Assembly (NCBI RefSeq): GCF_001494635.1
Contig: NZ_LOJF01000010.1
Coordinates: forward strand, 1-64,000
Length of the DNA: 64,000 bases
Direction of reading: 5' to 3'
Origin: Tractidigestivibacter scatoligenes
GTDB taxonomy: Bacteria > Actinomycetota > Coriobacteriia > Coriobacteriales > Atopobiaceae
A program made the translations under genes and the position numbers. Shown in pieces: positions 8,801 through 16,507 of the stretch. Under the pieces are notes generated by a model. That model was not told where the DNA came from, made no database searches, and saw only the letters and a list, made by a program, of their open reading frames with translations. Numbering within the stretch: position 1 is the first letter of the stretch; each line of letters starts with the position of its first letter.

Positions 8801-10718
8801 AAACGCGCCCCAGCTAACTACAAGTACCACGGAGGATGGGGGGACTCTTCTCACCATTACAATCCCCAACTTCCACTATGACTCCAATCCCGAGAAGCAA
8901 ACGATTGCCCTGTACTACGACGTGTCGATTAAGTCGGACCCTTCTTGGAACAACGGCTCGACCACGAAGACCTACTCCAATACTGCCAAGTGGGGGGAGA
9001 GCTCCTCTACTCAAAACACCACGGTGAACCGTGACGAAGAGGCTTTCTCTAAGAGCGGAGAGCAGGTCTATGACAGCGATGGTAACCCAACGAATGATTT
9101 GAGCTATTACATCGAGATCAATCCGACGGCTACCGACCTCGACCCCAACTCCAACAGCCTTACGCTAACCGATACCTTCAATTCCAATGGTATTGAGTGC
9201 TCTCTGGATCCGTCGTCGGTCAGGCTCTATGCCTATGACTACTCGCAGCCTCATCATTACGATCCAAACCGTGAGGTCGATGGGGAAAAATACTCGGTTA
9301 AGTACGATAGCAAGGCACATACGATTACGGCGCAAGTGCCTGATGGAATGGCGTGTGTTCTCGTCTATAAGTACTCGCTGAGCTCTTTTGCTAATGGCGC
9401 ATGGGTCACCAATGAGGCTTCTCTCAACGGGCAGAGTTCTGAATCTAAGGGCCTTAGCTTGATTAAGGCATCTTCTTCCGCGCATGCCAACAAGGCACGT
9501 CTCGTTATTTACAAGGTGGATGCGGATAACTTCCACAAGCAGCTCAAGGGTGCCAAATTCAAGCTCTACCAGTGGGACAATTCGCAGCAGGCATGGGTGG
9601 AGAAGTATACCAATAGAGACCTTGTCACCGATGACAATGGTGCTATCACCTACGATCTTGAGGAGGACGCAGACTCACTCGATTCTGATGTTCTCTATAA
9701 ACTGGTGGAGGTTGCGGCTCCTGCCGGGTATTCTGGGAACTCCGTTGTGCGTTACTTCATCATCAAGAATGTGAAGGAAAGCGATTCTGATGACAGCGCA
9801 TTCTCGAAGGCAAATGCAGGCAATGCAAAGGACGACAGCGGCAACTATCTTGGCCTGCAAACCTCGAGCGTCGAGTTCTTTGATAACAATGTAATAAGCT
9901 CAATGTACGTGCCAAATGAGTACACGAGCCTCACCGTGAAGAAGAGCTGGGCAGACGAGAAGGGCTACTCGACTTCTGCTCCTATTGGGTCTTTTGTGAA
10001 GCTCACACTTAACCGTACGACGGACTACTCTGCAAGCGTAAAGGTAATAGGCGAGGGTAGCAATGGGGGCAATGCGAATCCCTCGGTGAGCCTCCTCCAA
10101 GGCAACGGTGTGAGTGACGGCACCGTCAAGGTTAAGAACGGTTCGGACTTCTCGTTTAATGTTGGATATGGATGGAACCAGTCTTTCAGTGTATATGTGA
10201 ATGATAAGAAATACGGGGACTTTACTGCACCAACATCAGTAACGGTGGAAGGCAAGTACATCTCCGGTGCCACGACCATTGAGGTCAAGATGAATAACTG
10301 GGATCTCCCGACGCTTACTGCCAATTCGGACAAGCCATGGACGGCCCCGCCGGAGGGAAGCAGCTCGACGGCGGAAACTGTGGTGCTTTCCGATTCCAAT
10401 AATTGGACCAACAGCTGGGACAATCTTCCCAAGACTGATGACAAGGGCAATACCTACAACTACACGGTGACGGAGGTCAGCTACACCGTGAACGGTACCG
10501 AATACACCCCTGGTACCGGATCCTACGACGTGTCGTACACCAACAACAACGGCATCCAGACCGGTACCATCACGGTGACCAACTCCGAGAAGAAGAACCA
10601 GGGCTACGAGCTGCCCTCGACGGGTGGCACGCCGAGTCCGCTGCCGTGGGTTGGCGGAACGCTTGCGGCGCTGGCCGGCGTCCTTCTCGTCCGCAGGATG
10701 CGTCCGCGCAAGAGCTAG
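5814..10718 (+). CDS. Giant LPxTG-anchored pilus-tip adhesin
   Basis: 1634 residues. The ATG 4 bases after CGAGGAA opens a long basic N-region and a signal peptide/membrane helix (about 22-45, ending AHA). The long middle is built of beta-sandwich modules with recurring TDTLPKGMTY- and TDAMPGGT-type strands (isopeptide/DUF11-like). A SpaA-like domain starts near residue 1226 (IYKVDADN...LKGAKFKLY, then YKLVEVAAPAGY), followed by a Cna-B region from about 1370. The anchor is LPSTG at 1600-1604, membrane helix and RRMRPRKS tail. Residues ~300-1550 use clearly more A/T-ending codons than the N- and C-terminal parts and neighbouring genes, suggesting recombination or import of the exposed region. 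Likely the adhesive tip of the pilus. Confidence 0.9.
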   Translation: MNRLFEKASRMLKDNRRRHGLLGLAAVVGAAVAVVCTVLLMYPAHALTGGDALRNAINDDSAVFWRPAGADDDAWSKTDGGSAVDADAELRLRVAFTLPAGTLANGTTLQYKVPSSVHPDTSTGAIKGEVYASPTVGDPSRNGANAIGTYSLDGDVLTLTFNDDVGTANAGSAQGDGASDASADAGEKTASALNGYVDLDLGFDQLTCDDSGLASIELNDSVSLKVAKAAEEEASAQSADDSAATATVEATTDDEQDSAGVEAMSLMAAAPSATLADANGTGVDLTQYLKTVTVSKQQGNKMVPATEFNDGDQVETYISYKIPANVITATNRTARYQIPKGLKPNQELSGKITRNGEEIGDYTISTSGLVTLTFYDKVVEDGGAITGDVTFDGVVSNSSTTEDLPINFGNNSGQITIKKKQGGGGNEDTNHDVKVSKTSSPSDDNKTINYSVTISSDKGTSGPVSFTDYLNKYYKNNANPAYQRGSLQLVKISSSGRETLTPSSYGLSWNDNGTNGPTFSLGTLPQLKAGESYVLTYTVDVNATDSSAMVSNNANASSGNNSGSDDDHVEFKQDVSKTGTYYKDSNSIIWRLEINPTGKKDISNWLVTDAMPGGTKMSQYRVFSSDGQVDHTFTSDNDSSFNESNLYFNFSSLGLTGDQKTKTYYIDIYTDAPASDNTSFANTATTWTNSGKVESTGTVDVEHRTTNISKTHVSDVADATKAKGIRKETWSSDATLPEGNLSGMTYTYTDNIKNATDGNGTDLGPDSHYAIAADLDAALKGNDGLRVNLNSYDKYRYVGNGTGYYDDYYRYHDKQDVFFTVTYYDGLNCTGNTVDASNTTIPVKSFKVQVKIADGITFSATNMKIGAYPTYMDTTKVKEGESINAKNKGEIDNKESEPQVTYTRPHRILKSVKTGNNKAASGNKSFKLSEIKDGKLTYRINLATDPSDDNTTITVTDTLPKGMTYVDDSIRAAFFKDEYYEDTTNNAGVDLGKGKANAPQLTTSTTEDGGTLLTITIPNFHYDSNPEKQTIALYYDVSIKSDPSWNNGSTTKTYSNTAKWGESSSTQNTTVNRDEEAFSKSGEQVYDSDGNPTNDLSYYIEINPTATDLDPNSNSLTLTDTFNSNGIECSLDPSSVRLYAYDYSQPHHYDPNREVDGEKYSVKYDSKAHTITAQVPDGMACVLVYKYSLSSFANGAWVTNEASLNGQSSESKGLSLIKASSSAHANKARLVIYKVDADNFHKQLKGAKFKLYQWDNSQQAWVEKYTNRDLVTDDNGAITYDLEEDADSLDSDVLYKLVEVAAPAGYSGNSVVRYFIIKNVKESDSDDSAFSKANAGNAKDDSGNYLGLQTSSVEFFDNNVISSMYVPNEYTSLTVKKSWADEKGYSTSAPIGSFVKLTLNRTTDYSASVKVIGEGSNGGNANPSVSLLQGNGVSDGTVKVKNGSDFSFNVGYGWNQSFSVYVNDKKYGDFTAPTSVTVEGKYISGATTIEVKMNNWDLPTLTANSDKPWTAPPEGSSSTAETVVLSDSNNWTNSWDNLPKTDDKGNTYNYTVTEVSYTVNGTEYTPGTGSYDVSYTNNNGIQTGTITVTNSEKKNQGYELPSTGGTPSPLPWVGGTLAALAGVLLVRRMRPRKS

Positions 10719-10744
10719 CCGCGGCATCTGCGAACTGCTTTACT

Positions 10745-10773
10745 GCCCCGCCTCCTTGTGAGGCGGGGCTTTT
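10745..10773 (+). terminator. Rho-independent terminator after the adhesin
   Basis: Nine-bp perfect stem GCCCCGCCT/AGGCGGGGC, a 7-base loop and a TTTT run, 26 bases after the adhesin stop. It closes the pilus operon. Confidence 0.9.
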
Positions 10774-10809
10774 CTCTCGCCATGTGTCGGCTCTTCCTGG
10801 CAAGAACAG

Positions 10810-10925
10810 CGCGTCCCTCTCTGCAAAGATACGCCTTCCGGCGAGAAAACGGCGCCTGAACAGGGGTTTCCGACGGGATTACGTACGAGATGGGGCCTCC
10901 GGCGTCAGAATGACGCCGGAGGGCG
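10810..10925. repeat. Copy 1 of a G+C hairpin repeat family
   Basis: About 116 bases resembling 11480-11599 at close to 90% by eye. It contains CGCCTTCCGGCGAGAAAA and a perfect 12-bp hairpin CCTCCGGCGTCA...TGACGCCGGAGG at 10896-10922. The rest of 10774-11144 shows no gene; a partial third motif (CATTCCGGC) lies near 10957. Confidence 0.8.
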
Positions 10926-11144
10926 ACTTCCGTACGCGATGGCTGCAAAAAACGTGCATTCCGGCATCGGCGGACGGTGGGCGTCTTTCAGGTTCGCCGG
11001 ACCATTGGGTCAGAAGTGTGGTGCCCGGGGCGGTGCCGTTCGACGCTACGAGGGGCGGGTACCTTCTCGTCATTGGCCGGCGGTCGTGCCCCATTTGGGG
11101 TGAACACGGTAGTCCAGCTGCCGACCGTTCTGGAGGTGAGCACG

Positions 11145-11435
11145 ATGATCCTCTTCTTGATCGTTGTTGTCCTGCTGGTGGCTCTTGCAGTGAGACTGTT
11201 CCGTGGACTCTTCTGTGGAGGTTTTGGCTGGGGTCGCCCCGTGTGGGGAGGTGGCTGGTTTGACCGACCCAGCATGTGGGGTTGCTGGGGCCGCGGCTGG
11301 GGCTGGGGTGGGCCCGTCCCGCGCGATGGCGGCATGAGGCCTGGCCCCGGCGGCCCTGGTCCCGATGGTCGCGGCGGCTTTGGCAGACCTCGCGATGCCG
11401 GTGGCCCTGGCGGAAGAGGCGGCGGCCCGCGCTAG
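11145..11435 (+). CDS. Small Gly/Trp/Pro-rich single-span membrane protein
   Basis: 96 residues. The ATG five bases after GGAGGTGA fixes the start. Residues 1-20 form a hydrophobic helix (ILFLIVVVLLVALAV); the remainder is a low-complexity Gly-rich tail with many Trp, Arg and Pro (WGRGWGWGG, then GGPGPDGRGG). I recognise no family with a known role. The gene stands alone and is bracketed by two direct copies of the hairpin repeat (10810-10925 and 11480-11599). Confidence 0.7.
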   Translation: MILFLIVVVLLVALAVRLFRGLFCGGFGWGRPVWGGGWFDRPSMWGCWGRGWGWGGPVPRDGGMRPGPGGPGPDGRGGFGRPRDAGGPGGRGGGPR

Positions 11436-11479
11436 AGTCGGCGGTGGTTCTCGCTGGGAAGCGACTCTCCTATGCGAGA

Positions 11480-11599
11480 GCGCGGTGCCCCTCTCTGCAA
11501 AAATGCGCCTTCCGGCGAGAAAAGGGCGCCTGAACAGGGGCTTCCGACGGGATTCCGTACGAGATGAGCCCTCCGGCGTCAAAACGGCGCCGGAGGGAG
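11480..11599. repeat. Copy 2 of the G+C hairpin repeat family
   Basis: About 120 bases, same orientation as copy 1, with CGCCTTCCGGCGAGAAAA and the hairpin CCCTCCGGCGTC...GCGCCGGAGGG at 11569-11597. It may also terminate transcription of the preceding small gene; nothing else is seen up to 11682. Confidence 0.8.
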
Positions 11600-11682
11600 A
11601 GCTTTGGAAGAAATACCTGAGAAAACGTACCTTCTGGCGTCAGCCAACGGGGGACCCGCCGGTGCTCCGGGCGCCCTCGCGA

Positions 11683-12477
11683 CTAGATTCGTCGCACGCC
11701 CTCCCAGATCCACATGATGACCGGCGCAGGAACGATCTTGTCGGCAATCCTCATGAGGAATCCCGTCACGCAGCATGTGGCGATGGGATAGTTTACGGCG
11801 TTCACCAGCATCGACCAGCGCACCACCCGCCGCGCGCCCAGCACGGGGAAGGGATGACGCACCGTCTGGCCGTTGGCCGTCTGGCGTGCGACGTCGATGA
11901 ACTCGGTCTTCACCCACAGCGGGCACACCGCCGTCACAAAGATGCCGCGACCGCGCAGCTCAAAGCGGAGCGCCCGCGTGTAGCTGCGGACAAACGCCTT
12001 GCTCGCCGCATACACGTTAAGTCCGGGCAGTGGCTGGAAGGACGCGCTGGACGCAATCTGGATGATGCGTCCGCCGCGCTCCATGTGCGCAAGAGCTACC
12101 TGCGTCACGTCGACAAGCGCGCGGCAGTTGAGGTTGACCATCGTGTCGACCTCCTCGCAGGTCATGTCAGCGTAGGTGCCAAACTTCCCCAGGCCGGCCG
12201 CATTGACGAGAAGGCCCACGGAGAACTTCTCGCCACGCGCCTTGTCCTGCGATGCCGCCTCGTCGAGAAGCCCCTTAAGCTGCGTAATCGAGGCCTTGTC
12301 TGTAAGGTCGAGAGGAACTGGCCGCACAGGGGTCGAGAGCTCGGCCGCCAGCTCTTCCAGGCGCTCGCGCCTGCGGGCCACGGCCCAGATCTGGTCGTAG
12401 CCGCCGTGGTCGCTTGCCCAGCGTGCGTACTCGCGCCCCAGCCCGCTCGACGCACCGGTAATCAACGCTATGTGCAT
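11683..12477 (-). CDS. Short-chain dehydrogenase/reductase (SDR)
   Basis: 264 residues. Classical Rossmann SDR: dinucleotide motif TGASSGLG (8-15), NAAG near 92-95, catalytic Ser in IASSASF and Tyr-x3-Lys in YAASK. A basic residue pair after the second strand (ARRRERLE) favours NADP(H). A hydrophobic C-terminal segment (about 225-260) could associate with membrane, as in some lipid-acting SDRs. Substrate unknown. Start ATG follows GAGAGGCGGTG. It lies downstream of the sirtuin/macrodomain pair on the same strand, but a palindrome at 12492-12522 lies between, so co-transcription is uncertain. Confidence 0.88.
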   Translation of the reverse strand: MHIALITGASSGLGREYARWASDHGGYDQIWAVARRRERLEELAAELSTPVRPVPLDLTDKASITQLKGLLDEAASQDKARGEKFSVGLLVNAAGLGKFGTYADMTCEEVDTMVNLNCRALVDVTQVALAHMERGGRIIQIASSASFQPLPGLNVYAASKAFVRSYTRALRFELRGRGIFVTAVCPLWVKTEFIDVARQTANGQTVRHPFPVLGARRVVRWSMLVNAVNYPIATCCVTGFLMRIADKIVPAPVIMWIWEGVRRI

Positions 12478-12491
12478 GACACCGCCTCTCT

Positions 12492-12522
12492 ATGAGACAA
12501 AGGGAAACTCCCTTTGTCTCAT
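12492..12522. repeat. TGAGACAAAGGGA palindrome, copy 1
   Basis: Perfect 14-bp inverted repeat ATGAGACAAAGGGA with a three-base loop. Its right end supplies the TGA stop codon of the sirtuin gene on the minus strand. The same palindrome recurs at 36511-36541 and 36696-36725. Probably a REP-like element that also acts as a transcript 3' end. Confidence 0.9.
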
Positions 12523-13394
12523 GCGAGCTTCGAGATCACCTTTGCCGCGTCTTCATCGTACAGCGCTGACCTCTCCGCGATTCGTGCAGGTGCAATCACG
12601 CTGCCAAGGTTGAGCTGCACGTAGCGCGCGTTGCGGTTCTCAGCCACCTGCCGCCAGAAGGGGTACTTGATAATGCCCGGGGTGTTTGCGCCAACACCAA
12701 TCTCCAGGTAGAGCACCTTGTCATGAGCGTGCTTGCGCACGAAGGCGTCGTAGCGGCGCGCGGCGGAGTGCCAGCCGTCATCCTCCACAAAGCGACCATC
12801 GATCCTGAGGTTCATGGTTATGGGCTCGCCACATACGGGACAGTGCGGAACCAGCTTGGTGGGGATACGAAGGTCCTTCTCGGCCTCAACCATCTGGCGC
12901 ACGGCGTCGTAGTTGTCGTACGTGCGACTATGGCAGGGGACCGAGCACTGGAAGAGCCCGTAGTCGCCCTGCGTGTAGAAGAGTCGCTGCTTGTTGAAGC
13001 CGGCACGCTGGAACTGGTGGTCCACGTTGGTGGTGAGAACAAAGTAATCCCGGCCATTCACAATGCGCCGCAGGTCAAGATATGCGTTGCCCACCGGCCC
13101 GGCGTAGCGCTCGTTCCAGATGACGCGAGTCCACCACGCCCACAGCTCCTCCGGCGAGTCGTACGGGTAGAAGCCGCCGGAGTACTCGTCGTGGAAGCCG
13201 TAGCGCTGGGCAAAGTCTCCGTAGAGGCGCTCGAAGCGCTCCCCGGTGTAGGCAAACTCAGGCCCGCATGCCGCCGAGAGGCCCGCGCCAGCGCCTATGA
13301 GCACGGCGTCGCTCTGGTCTAGCCACGTGGCGATTTGCTCAGCGGCTTGCGAGGAGGTTTCGATAGATGTGCTCATCCACTGGTTTGAAGACAT
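12519..13394 (-). CDS. Macrodomain-linked sirtuin (SirTM, class M), probable protein ADP-ribosyltransferase
   Basis: 291 residues. Sirtuin NAD-binding loop GAGAGLS (34-40), TTNVDH with Asn123/Asp125, and a zinc ribbon made of Cys150-x3-Cys154 and Cys185-x2-Cys188. The catalytic His of ordinary deacetylase sirtuins is replaced by Gln142 (YTQGDYG). That substitution and the neighbouring macrodomain gene define the SirTM class, which in Staphylococcus and Streptococcus ADP-ribosylates a lipoylated GcvH-like protein; known from published work, not tested here. The gene overlaps the end of the macrodomain gene by 56 bases (38 if the second Met is used). No GcvH-L or LplA2 gene is in this window, so the target is open. 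Confidence 0.9.
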   Translation of the reverse strand: MSSNQWMSTSIETSSQAAEQIATWLDQSDAVLIGAGAGLSAACGPEFAYTGERFERLYGDFAQRYGFHDEYSGGFYPYDSPEELWAWWTRVIWNERYAGPVGNAYLDLRRIVNGRDYFVLTTNVDHQFQRAGFNKQRLFYTQGDYGLFQCSVPCHSRTYDNYDAVRQMVEAEKDLRIPTKLVPHCPVCGEPITMNLRIDGRFVEDDGWHSAARRYDAFVRKHAHDKVLYLEIGVGANTPGIIKYPFWRQVAENRNARYVQLNLGSVIAPARIAERSALYDEDAAKVISKLA

Positions 13395-14139
13395 TGAAGA
13401 TCACCTTCATCTGTGGTCGGTTGGGCTGTTCGAGCCTAAAGGCGCGCACTGTGTCGATTGCCACCTGCGCCGCCTCGCGGTTGGGATAGCGGAACTCGCC
13501 GGTCGAGATGCAACAAAAGGCGACGCTGTGCAGGTTGTGCGCGGCGGCAAGCTCCAGGCAGGAGCGGTAGCAGCTGGCGAGAAGCTCGCGGTCGTGCGCG
13601 GAGGGGATGCCCGTGGGGACGATGGGCCCCACGGTATGGAGCACGTGCGCTGCAGGCAGGTTAAAGCCAGACGTAAGCTTGGCCGAGCCCGTTGGCTCCT
13701 CGTGGCCCTGCTCGTTCATGATGCGCTTGCAGGCAAGACGCAGCTGGATGCCAGCGTAGGTGTGGATGGCATTGTCGATGCAGCGGTGGTTGGGGACAAA
13801 GCAGCCGAGCATCTGGCTGTTTGCAGCGTTAACGATGGCATCCGCGTCAAGCGTGGTGATGTCGCCGCGCCACACAGCGATGCCGTCAGCGTTGAAGGGG
13901 AGGTCTGAGACGTGCGAGATACCCCGCTCCGCCAGGCGTTCCTCGAGGTAGGCGTCTTGGATGGCGAGAAACTCCTCGCTTGCGGGTTCCGGCATGCGCA
14001 CGTTCATGAGGGCGCGCAGCAGGTGGCGACGGTCATCGTGCGAGGGCGGCATGGCGATGGGGCTACCGATGGCGTATGCGCATGCAGGGTCTCCTAGCAG
14101 TGCTTTTATCAGGTATTCAAGCCGTTCGTCCTGCGTCAT
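13339..14139 (-). CDS. Zinc-type macrodomain ADP-ribosyl hydrolase paired with SirTM
   Basis: 266 residues. An N-terminal helical part (1-75) precedes the macrodomain. VNAANSQMLGCFVPNHRC contains the ligand-binding Asn residues (104, 107) and a Cys113-His118-Cys120 cluster that matches the zinc site of SirTM-linked macrodomains, which remove ADP-ribose from the sirtuin-modified protein. HTVGPIV and STGEFRYPN are further macrodomain loops. The start is the ATG after GGGAGGCATGC; the frame is open further upstream without a ribosome site. First gene of the pair, translationally overlapping the sirtuin. Confidence 0.92.
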   Translation of the reverse strand: MTQDERLEYLIKALLGDPACAYAIGSPIAMPPSHDDRRHLLRALMNVRMPEPASEEFLAIQDAYLEERLAERGISHVSDLPFNADGIAVWRGDITTLDADAIVNAANSQMLGCFVPNHRCIDNAIHTYAGIQLRLACKRIMNEQGHEEPTGSAKLTSGFNLPAAHVLHTVGPIVPTGIPSAHDRELLASCYRSCLELAAAHNLHSVAFCCISTGEFRYPNREAAQVAIDTVRAFRLEQPNRPQMKVIFNVFKPVDEHIYRNLLASR

Positions 14140-14282
14140 GCATGCCTCCCTTGTTGGGTGGACGCTGTTGCCGCCCGTCGTGTGTACTGGCTCCAGTGTG
14201 GCTCGTTGGCTCCAAAGAGGGAAGTACGCACTAATAAGTAGGCTGGTTACTGCGAGGGAACTGCTGGCGCGGACGTCACGCT

Positions 14283-14530
14283 GCATGAAAGTGCTCTATC
14301 GAACAGATAATTTGGACTCCGTGCATGAAAACGCTCTATCGAACGGTGTGTATCTGGTACCTTCATCAAATATGCAACTAAACATGCGCTAATGTGCATT
14401 TCCTATTAAAAATCTGCATAATCTCGTATATGTAGTTTATTATTTGATGCTAACAGATTCGAAGCACTGTTCGATAGAGCGTTTTCATGCAACGCACGCG
14501 CTTTCCTTGTTCGATAGGGCTTTTTGTGCA
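14283..14530. repeat. AT-rich island with nested inverted repeats (GTTCGATAGAGC motif)
   Basis: Four copies of a 22-23 bp motif: two in one orientation (14283-14305, 14323-14344) and two in the other (14469-14490, 14508-14530). The inner pair is a perfect 22-bp inverted repeat (GCATGAAAACGCTCTATCGA plus two bases). The 124-bp core between is strikingly A+T-rich. No gene is seen from 14140 to 14675. It could be a small non-autonomous element or a regulator-binding array. Confidence 0.85.
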
Positions 14531-14675
14531 GAGTCCAGAAAGCAACTCCTGCTACTCTGGAAGCTAAAGATGAGAATCATCGAAACAATTCATCGTGTGT
14601 ACCCGTGCGCTGCGTGAGGGTTATGCTATCGAAAGTCCTCCAGATAAGTAGTCAGTCTCCTGCGTTGCATACTGT

Positions 14676-14954
14676 CTAGCAGTAGAAACGCACTTCGCCA
14701 AAGTACTCTTCCCACATAGCGATGATTTCCTCGCTCCTTGCCTCCACGATACGCATGATATTTCGCAGAGTTTTGGGCGGTATTTTGGAGTTGTTGTTCG
14801 CGAGATAGGTCTTTCCGGATGCGGTAATCCAAATCTTGGTCGCGTTTTTCGTTGGCGCTCCCTCCGAGACGTGAACATGTATGGGTTCGAGCGGATCGCT
14901 TTCGTTCGTCCAGAAATAGACCCAGTAGGGGCCAATCCTAAAAACCTGAGGCAT
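14676..14954 (-). CDS. DUF4160 family protein (possible toxin-antitoxin member)
   Basis: 92 residues from the ATG that gives MPQVFRIGPYWVYFW, the hallmark opening of DUF4160; the HVHVSEG and FGEVRFYC ends are also typical. The start lies inside the 3' end of the upstream gene (17-base overlap), so the pair is co-translated. DUF4160 proteins commonly occur in two-gene modules with a small partner and have been suggested to be toxin-antitoxin-like; no activity is established here. Lower G+C than the neighbours suggests transfer. Confidence 0.8.
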   Translation of the reverse strand: MPQVFRIGPYWVYFWTNESDPLEPIHVHVSEGAPTKNATKIWITASGKTYLANNNSKIPPKTLRNIMRIVEARSEEIIAMWEEYFGEVRFYC

Positions 14955-15210
14955 TCTCAAAGCCTCCGTTTGCAGCGAATTCAAGGATAAGGTTAGAAGT
15001 GGAACGAACTATGTCCTTGAGGTATCTAAGCTCCTCCTCGGAAAAGCCGTTGTTGTCTTCCCAGGTGCCATCGGGGAGCCAACATGTCACATGGTGGAAT
15101 CCATCTCGAGCGTCCGGCTTCTCGATATATACCTTTACGCGGCCATCTTTGCCCATGTCGGAATGAACAATCTCGGTATCATCATTGAGCGTCATGAATG
15201 GATACATCAT
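14938..15210 (-). CDS. Small acidic partner of the DUF4160 protein
   Basis: 90 residues, acidic, with FHHVTCWLPDGTWEDNNGFS in the middle and GGFENASGF at the C-terminus. I remember closely similar proteins immediately upstream of DUF4160 genes in gut Firmicutes and Actinobacteria, but no function. A ribosome site (GGGGGTGATTTC) precedes the first ATG; a second ATG follows at once. Overlap with the DUF4160 gene indicates one transcript. Confidence 0.75.
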   Translation of the reverse strand: MMYPFMTLNDDTEIVHSDMGKDGRVKVYIEKPDARDGFHHVTCWLPDGTWEDNNGFSEEELRYLKDIVRSTSNLILEFAANGGFENASGF

Positions 15211-15333
15211 TTGAAATCACCCCCTGGCAGGCGAGCAAGCTGGTGGAATGCACCACGATCTCTGACTGAATGATATCAAGACCCGAGCTTGCAAGTCTCG
15301 TCTAGGGTGGAGTATCGCTGCAAGCACGAAAAG

Positions 15334-15360
15334 CCCCGCCGGAACGCGGTTCCGGCGGGG
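15334..15360 (-). terminator. Terminator downstream of ilvC
   Basis: Perfect 12-bp stem CCCCGCCGGAAC with a GCG loop; on the minus strand it is followed by CTTTTCG. It ends the ilvDBNC transcript. Confidence 0.88.
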
Positions 15361-15398
15361 TCATCGGGCAACAAAGCCAAGTTCACGCACCTGCGCGA

Positions 15399-16403
15399 CT
15401 AGTCCTCGTCCTTCGAGAGCCAGGAGAACATGGAGCGCACGCGCTCGCCGGTGGTCTCGATGGGGTGCGTGTTGATCTTCTCGCGCTCCTCGAGCAGCTT
15501 CTTGTGGCCGTTGTTGCAGTCGTCAACGAACTCCTGGGCAAACGAGCCGTCCTGGATGCGCTTGAGGATGTACTTCATGGCCTCGCGCGACTTGTCGTTG
15601 ATGACCAGCGGACCGGCGTAGTACTCGCCGTACTCGGCCGTGTTGGAGATGGAGTAGTTCATGAAGTGGATGCCCTTCTCGTACATGAGGTCCACGATCA
15701 TCTTCATCTCGTGATAGCACTCGAAGTAGGCAAGCTCCTCGGGATATCCTGCCTCGGTGAGGGTCTCGAAGCCGGCCTTGACCAGCTCGACCAGGCCGCC
15801 GCAGAGAACTGCCTGCTCACCAAAGAGGTCCTCCTCGGTCTCCTCGGCGAAGGTCGCCTTGATGAGGCCGGAGCGGGCGCCGCCCAGCGCCCACGCGTAG
15901 GACATGGCCAGCGGCCACGCGTCGCCGGTGGCATCGGTCTCAACGCAGACCAGGTCAGGCACGCCGGAGCCCTCGGTGTACTGACGGCGCACGATGTGGC
16001 CCGGGCCCTTGGGGGCAACCATGATCACGTTGACGCCCTCGGGAGCCTTGATGTAGCCGTAGTGGATGTTGAAGCCGTGGGCAAAGGCCAGGGTGTTGCC
16101 CGGCTCGAGGTTGGGCTCGATGAACTCCTTGTAGACCGCCGGCTGGGTCTCGTCGGGGGTCAGGATCATCACGACGTCGGCCTCCTTGGCGGCCGTCGCC
16201 ATGTCCGTCACCTTGAGGCCGTGCTCGCGGGCCTTTTCGGCAGACTTGGAGCCCTCACGAAGGCCAACGCGCACGTCGACGCCGGAATCCATGAGGTTCA
16301 GCGCGTGGGCATGGCCCTGGGAGCCATAGCCGATGATGGCGACCTTCTTGCCCTGGATGATCGAGGGGTCGCAGTCCTTCTCGTAGTAGATGGTGACGGC
16401 CAT
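15399..16403 (-). CDS. ilvC: Ketol-acid reductoisomerase
   Basis: 334 residues, the normal class I length. It isomerises and reduces acetolactate/acetohydroxybutyrate to the dihydroxy acid using NAD(P)H and Mg2+. The nucleotide motif is [13 protein letters not shown]; the C-terminal knotted domain carries [12 protein letters not shown] and the Mg-ligand segments [15 protein letters not shown]. The start is the ATG after GAAAGGAAG; the frame is open 14 codons further but without support. Fourth gene of the ilv operon, about 100 bases after ilvN. Confidence 0.97.
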   Translation of the reverse strand: MAVTIYYEKDCDPSIIQGKKVAIIGYGSQGHAHALNLMDSGVDVRVGLREGSKSAEKAREHGLKVTDMATAAKEADVVMILTPDETQPAVYKEFIEPNLEPGNTLAFAHGFNIHYGYIKAPEGVNVIMVAPKGPGHIVRRQYTEGSGVPDLVCVETDATGDAWPLAMSYAWALGGARSGLIKATFAEETEEDLFGEQAVLCGGLVELVKAGFETLTEAGYPEELAYFECYHEMKMIVDLMYEKGIHFMNYSISNTAEYGEYYAGPLVINDKSREAMKYILKRIQDGSFAQEFVDDCNNGHKKLLEEREKINTHPIETTGERVRSMFSWLSKDED

Positions 16404-16507
16404 GTCGTACTTCCTTTCGTTTGTGCCGTTTCCTTCTATGTTCATCCGCCGGACGGCGGGTGTAACCGTGTTCGTGGGGCCGGGTACGTGCGCCGGCCCG
16501 CGGGGTG

